From Streptomyces sindenensis (GTDB lineage: Bacteria; Actinomycetota; Actinomycetes; Streptomycetales; Streptomycetaceae): a DNA stretch of 64,000 nucleotides. The stretch is from NCBI RefSeq assembly GCF_014649035.1, contig NZ_BMSG01000020.1, positions 62,001 through 126,000 of the forward strand. Direction: 5' to 3'. Below the pieces are notes generated by a model that had not been told where the DNA came from, did no database searches, and saw only the letters and a program-made list of their open reading frames with translations. Both the position numbers and the translations under genes were made by a program. Below are positions 61,635 to 64,000 of the stretch, in pieces; within the stretch, counting starts at the first letter, position 1; each line of letters begins with the position of its first letter.

Positions 61635-63084
61635 GCAAGAGCGTAGCAGCGTCGCCGAACTGGTCACTTCCCTGCGGGCTGAGCTCAACCGCTACTCTCC
61701 CGGTGGAAAGCTGCCGTCCAGTCGGGCACTCGTCGAACGGTTCCGGGTCAGCCCCGTCACCGTCTCCCGCGCCATCGCCCAGCTCGCCGCCGAGGGGCTC
61801 GTCACCACCCGCCCCGGCTCCGGCGCGTTCCGGGCGGAGCCCCGCGCGGCACTGCCCGCCCCGGGCGACACGTCCTGGCAGGAGGTGTCGTTGAGCGGCG
61901 ACGGCGGACCCGAGGTCGTGCCGCGTACGGTCGACGCCTCCGGGGTGCTGGTCACCCTCGCCGCTCCACCGCCCGGCGTCATCGAGCTCAACGGCGGCTA
62001 TCTCCACGCCTCGCTCCAGCCCGAACGGGCGCTCTCCGCGGCCCTGGCCCGCGCGGGCCGCAGGCCGGGCGCCTGGGGCCGCCCCCCGACGGACGGACTG
62101 CCCGAGCTGCGGTCCTGGTTCGCCCGCGAGATCGGCCCCACCGTCAGCGCCGCCGACGTCCTGATCACCGCGGGCGGCCAGAGCGCCCTGGCCACCGCCC
62201 TGCGCGCCCTCGCCCCGCCCGGCGCGCCCGTCCTCGTGGAGTCGCCGACCTACCCCGGGATGCTCGCCGCCGCCCGCGCCACCGGACTGCGCCCCGTCCC
62301 CGTGCCGATGGACGCCGACGGGGTGCGCCCCGAACTGCTCGCCGACGCGTTCCGGGCCACCGGCGCCCGGGTCCTCGTCATCCAGCCGCTCTTCCAGAAC
62401 CCCACCGGGGCCACCCTCGCGCCCGCCCGCCGGCCCGAGATCCTGGCCATCGCCCGGGCGGCCGGGGCGTTCGTGGTCGAGGACGACTTCGCCCGCCGGC
62501 TCGTCCACGACGACTCGGGGCCGCTCCCCGCGCCGCTGGCCGCCGACGACCCCGACGGGACCGTCGTCCACGTCTGCTCGCTGACCAAGGTCACCTCGCC
62601 CAGCCTCCGGGTCGGCGCGCTGGCCGCCCGTGGCCCGGTGCTGGAGCGCCTGCGGGCCATCCAGGTCGTCGACAGCTTCTTCGTGCCCCGGCCGCTCCAG
62701 GAAGCCGCGCTGGAACTCGTCGGCTCCCCCTCCTGGGGCCGTCACCTGGCCGCCGTCGCCACCGAACTGCGCCACCGCCGTACGGCCCTGGCCACCGCCC
62801 TCGGCGGCGAGCTGCCGGAACTCGTGCTGCCCCACCTCCCGGCGGGCGGCGGCAGCCTCTGGCTCCGGCTCCCCGGCGGCGCGGGGGACGGCGCCGACGA
62901 ACCGGCCCTCGTCTCGGCCGCCCTGCGCGCCTCGGTCGCCATCGCTCCCGGCCGGCCCTACTTCTGCGCCGAACCCCCGGCCGGACACGTCCGCCTGAGC
63001 TTCGCCGCGGTCTCCGGAGCGGCCGAGATCGCGGAGGGCGTCCGCCGCCTCCGTACCGCCTTCGACGGCCTCCTGGGCGGCTGA
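61633..63084 (+). CDS. MocR/GntR-family regulator with aminotransferase domain
   Basis: 483 residues. GntR winged HTH (about 1-70, PSSRALVERFRVSPVTVSRA) and a fold-type I aminotransferase-like domain (about 105-480) with the PLP lysine in SLTKVTSPSLRVG and DFARRLVHDD. MocR regulators sense PLP or amino-compound adducts and usually control a neighbouring gene, here the divergent EamA exporter. ATG 61633. Confidence 0.92.
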
Positions 63085-63145
63085 CGCGGCGTCCGGGCGG
63101 GCGCGCCCTATTGACCAAACACGCGTTCGGCACCACGATCCCGCC

Positions 63146-63721
63146 ATGACGCTTCGGGTCTCCCTGGTCGCAGCCGCGCGCGGTTCCTCCCGGCTGGCCG
63201 AACGCTTTGACGACGACCGGCCGCTCGACCAGGCCGGCTGGCACGAGGTGCGGCTCGTCGCCCACGCGCTCGTCCCGCTCGGCGCCGCCGAACTGCGCTA
63301 CTGCTCGCCCACCCCGCGCAGCCGGGCCACCGGCGACGCCCTCGGCTTCGCTCCGATGGCCCAACCGGCCCTGCGCGACTGGGAGATGGGCCGCTGGCGG
63401 GGCCTGACCCTGGGTGAGGTCACCGCCCGGGAACCGGCCGCCGTGGACTGCTGGCTCGCCGACCCGCGCAGCGCCCCGCACGGCGGCGAGTCGATGCTCG
63501 GCTTCATCGGGCGCGTGGGCGGCTGGCTGGACACCCGCCCCGCCGACGACGCCCTCGTCGTCGCGGTCGCCGAACCCGCCGTGATCCGGGCGGCCCTCGT
63601 CTACGCCCTGAACGCCCCGCCCGCCACGTACTGGAACGTCGACGTCCGCCCCCTGTCCACCATCACCCTGACCGGCCTGCCGGGCCGCTGGAGCCTGAGC
63701 CTGGAGGCGGGCATCCGCTGA
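63146..63721 (+). CDS. Histidine phosphatase-fold protein lacking catalytic histidines
   Basis: 191 residues. The fold is recognisable from YCSPTPRSRATGDALGF, LRDWEMGRWRGLTLGEV and GGESMLGFIGRVGGWL. The RHG catalytic motif reads AARGSS (His missing), and the second His region reads VAVAEPAVIRAAL instead of the usual VSHGGVIRAL. It is therefore probably inactive as a phosphatase and may bind a ligand. ATG 63146. Confidence 0.8.
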   Translation: MTLRVSLVAAARGSSRLAERFDDDRPLDQAGWHEVRLVAHALVPLGAAELRYCSPTPRSRATGDALGFAPMAQPALRDWEMGRWRGLTLGEVTAREPAAVDCWLADPRSAPHGGESMLGFIGRVGGWLDTRPADDALVVAVAEPAVIRAALVYALNAPPATYWNVDVRPLSTITLTGLPGRWSLSLEAGIR

Positions 63722-63853
63722 TCCGGGCGGCGGCGGCCGGGGCCTTCGCCGTTCCCCGGCCACCGGCCCTTCCCTCCGGTCCGACCAGTCGGTATGTTGC
63801 GTGGGGGCGACCGGTTCCGCCGCCGGACCCGCGCCCGCGACGAGGGAGGCCCC

Positions 63854-64000
63854 GTGACGCAGATCCACGGCCACTGCGACGACCGGTTCGCCGGGGTCCG
63901 GGACGCCTTCGAGGAGAACTTCACCGAGCGCGGCGAACTGGGCGCGGCCGTGACCGTCCTGGTCGACGGAGCGCCGGTGGTGGATCTCTGGGGCGGCTGG
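63854..64000 (+). CDS. Serine hydrolase of the beta-lactamase/EstB family, 3' end outside the window
   Basis: The first 49 residues are visible, starting at GTG 63854 with GGGAGG upstream. HGHCDDRFAGVRDAFEENF and AAVTVLVDGAPVVDLWGG are typical of the class C beta-lactamase-like esterase family, whose SxxK motif would lie beyond the edge. Confidence 0.75.
   Translation, partial: MTQIHGHCDDRFAGVRDAFEENFTERGELGAAVTVLVDGAPVVDLWGGW

Overview
The window is about 64 kb of very GC-rich actinobacterial DNA and almost certainly a Streptomyces chromosome core region. The evidence is strong third-codon-position GC bias, frequent GTG/TTG/ATC starts, GTGA/ATGA gene overlaps, a Pup ligase (pafA) followed by pafB-pafC-tatA-tatC, and an infC-rpmI-rplT / pheS-pheT block. 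From memory this order resembles the S. coelicolor SCO1640-to-SCO1590 interval read downward. No rRNA, tRNA, CRISPR array, complete insertion sequence or integrase was seen.

Layout. 1-9.6 kb: end of an MFS transporter, pafA, two FKBP-type prolyl isomerases, pafB/pafC (WYL regulators), two small conserved proteins, tatA, tatC and a YegS-type lipid kinase. 9.6-12.5 kb: HelY/Mtr4-type helicase. 12.7-22.5 kb: a SigK-type regulon. It holds an SPW-repeat membrane protein, a fasciclin lipoprotein, a five-gene overlapping operon (amine oxidase, DUF1365, two cyclopropane-fatty-acid-synthase-like methyltransferases, DUF1295), photolyase, anti-sigma factor and sigma factor. Three promoters here share one motif. 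23-25 kb: siderophore-interacting protein with an iron box, and a 5'-3' exonuclease. 25-29 kb: glycine-betaine (Opu) transporter with a leader hairpin and an apparent frameshift. 29-39.8 kb: XRE/cupin regulator, BtuF-like protein, TDT transporter with divergent LysR regulator, DUF2510 protein, PLP-dependent alanine-racemase-like enzyme, Pro-rich membrane protein plus mycosin-like protease, SseB-family protein, aquaporin and DUF1844 protein. 40-49.5 kb: translation genes (infC, rpmI, rplT, TrmH-family methylase, pheST), an orphan PAS histidine kinase and a frameshifted helix-turn-helix/TPR regulator. 49.6-64 kb: Nudix hydrolase, a toxin island, 3-hydroxyacyl-CoA dehydrogenase, GHL10-type hydrolase, DUF1918, EamA exporter back-to-back with a MocR regulator, a degenerate histidine phosphatase and the start of a serine hydrolase.

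The most interesting region is 50.4-57.9 kb. A roughly 7.3-kb cassette carries an SseB-like protein, a WXG100-like helical protein, a 1598-residue RHS-repeat polymorphic toxin with a T7SS-type N-terminus and a C-terminal domain resembling a PD-(D/E)xK nuclease, and an overlapping candidate immunity gene. It sits immediately downstream of the dehydrogenase gene. The last 94 bp shared with that gene reappear (93/94 identical) at the far side of the cassette, as expected when a mobile segment inserts at a gene's 3' end. Other notable items are the SigK-type promoter trio, two apparent single-base frameshifts (Opu transporter; C7 tract in a regulator), a hairpin repeat inside two unrelated coding regions, and divergent genes whose start codons overlap in a CATG.
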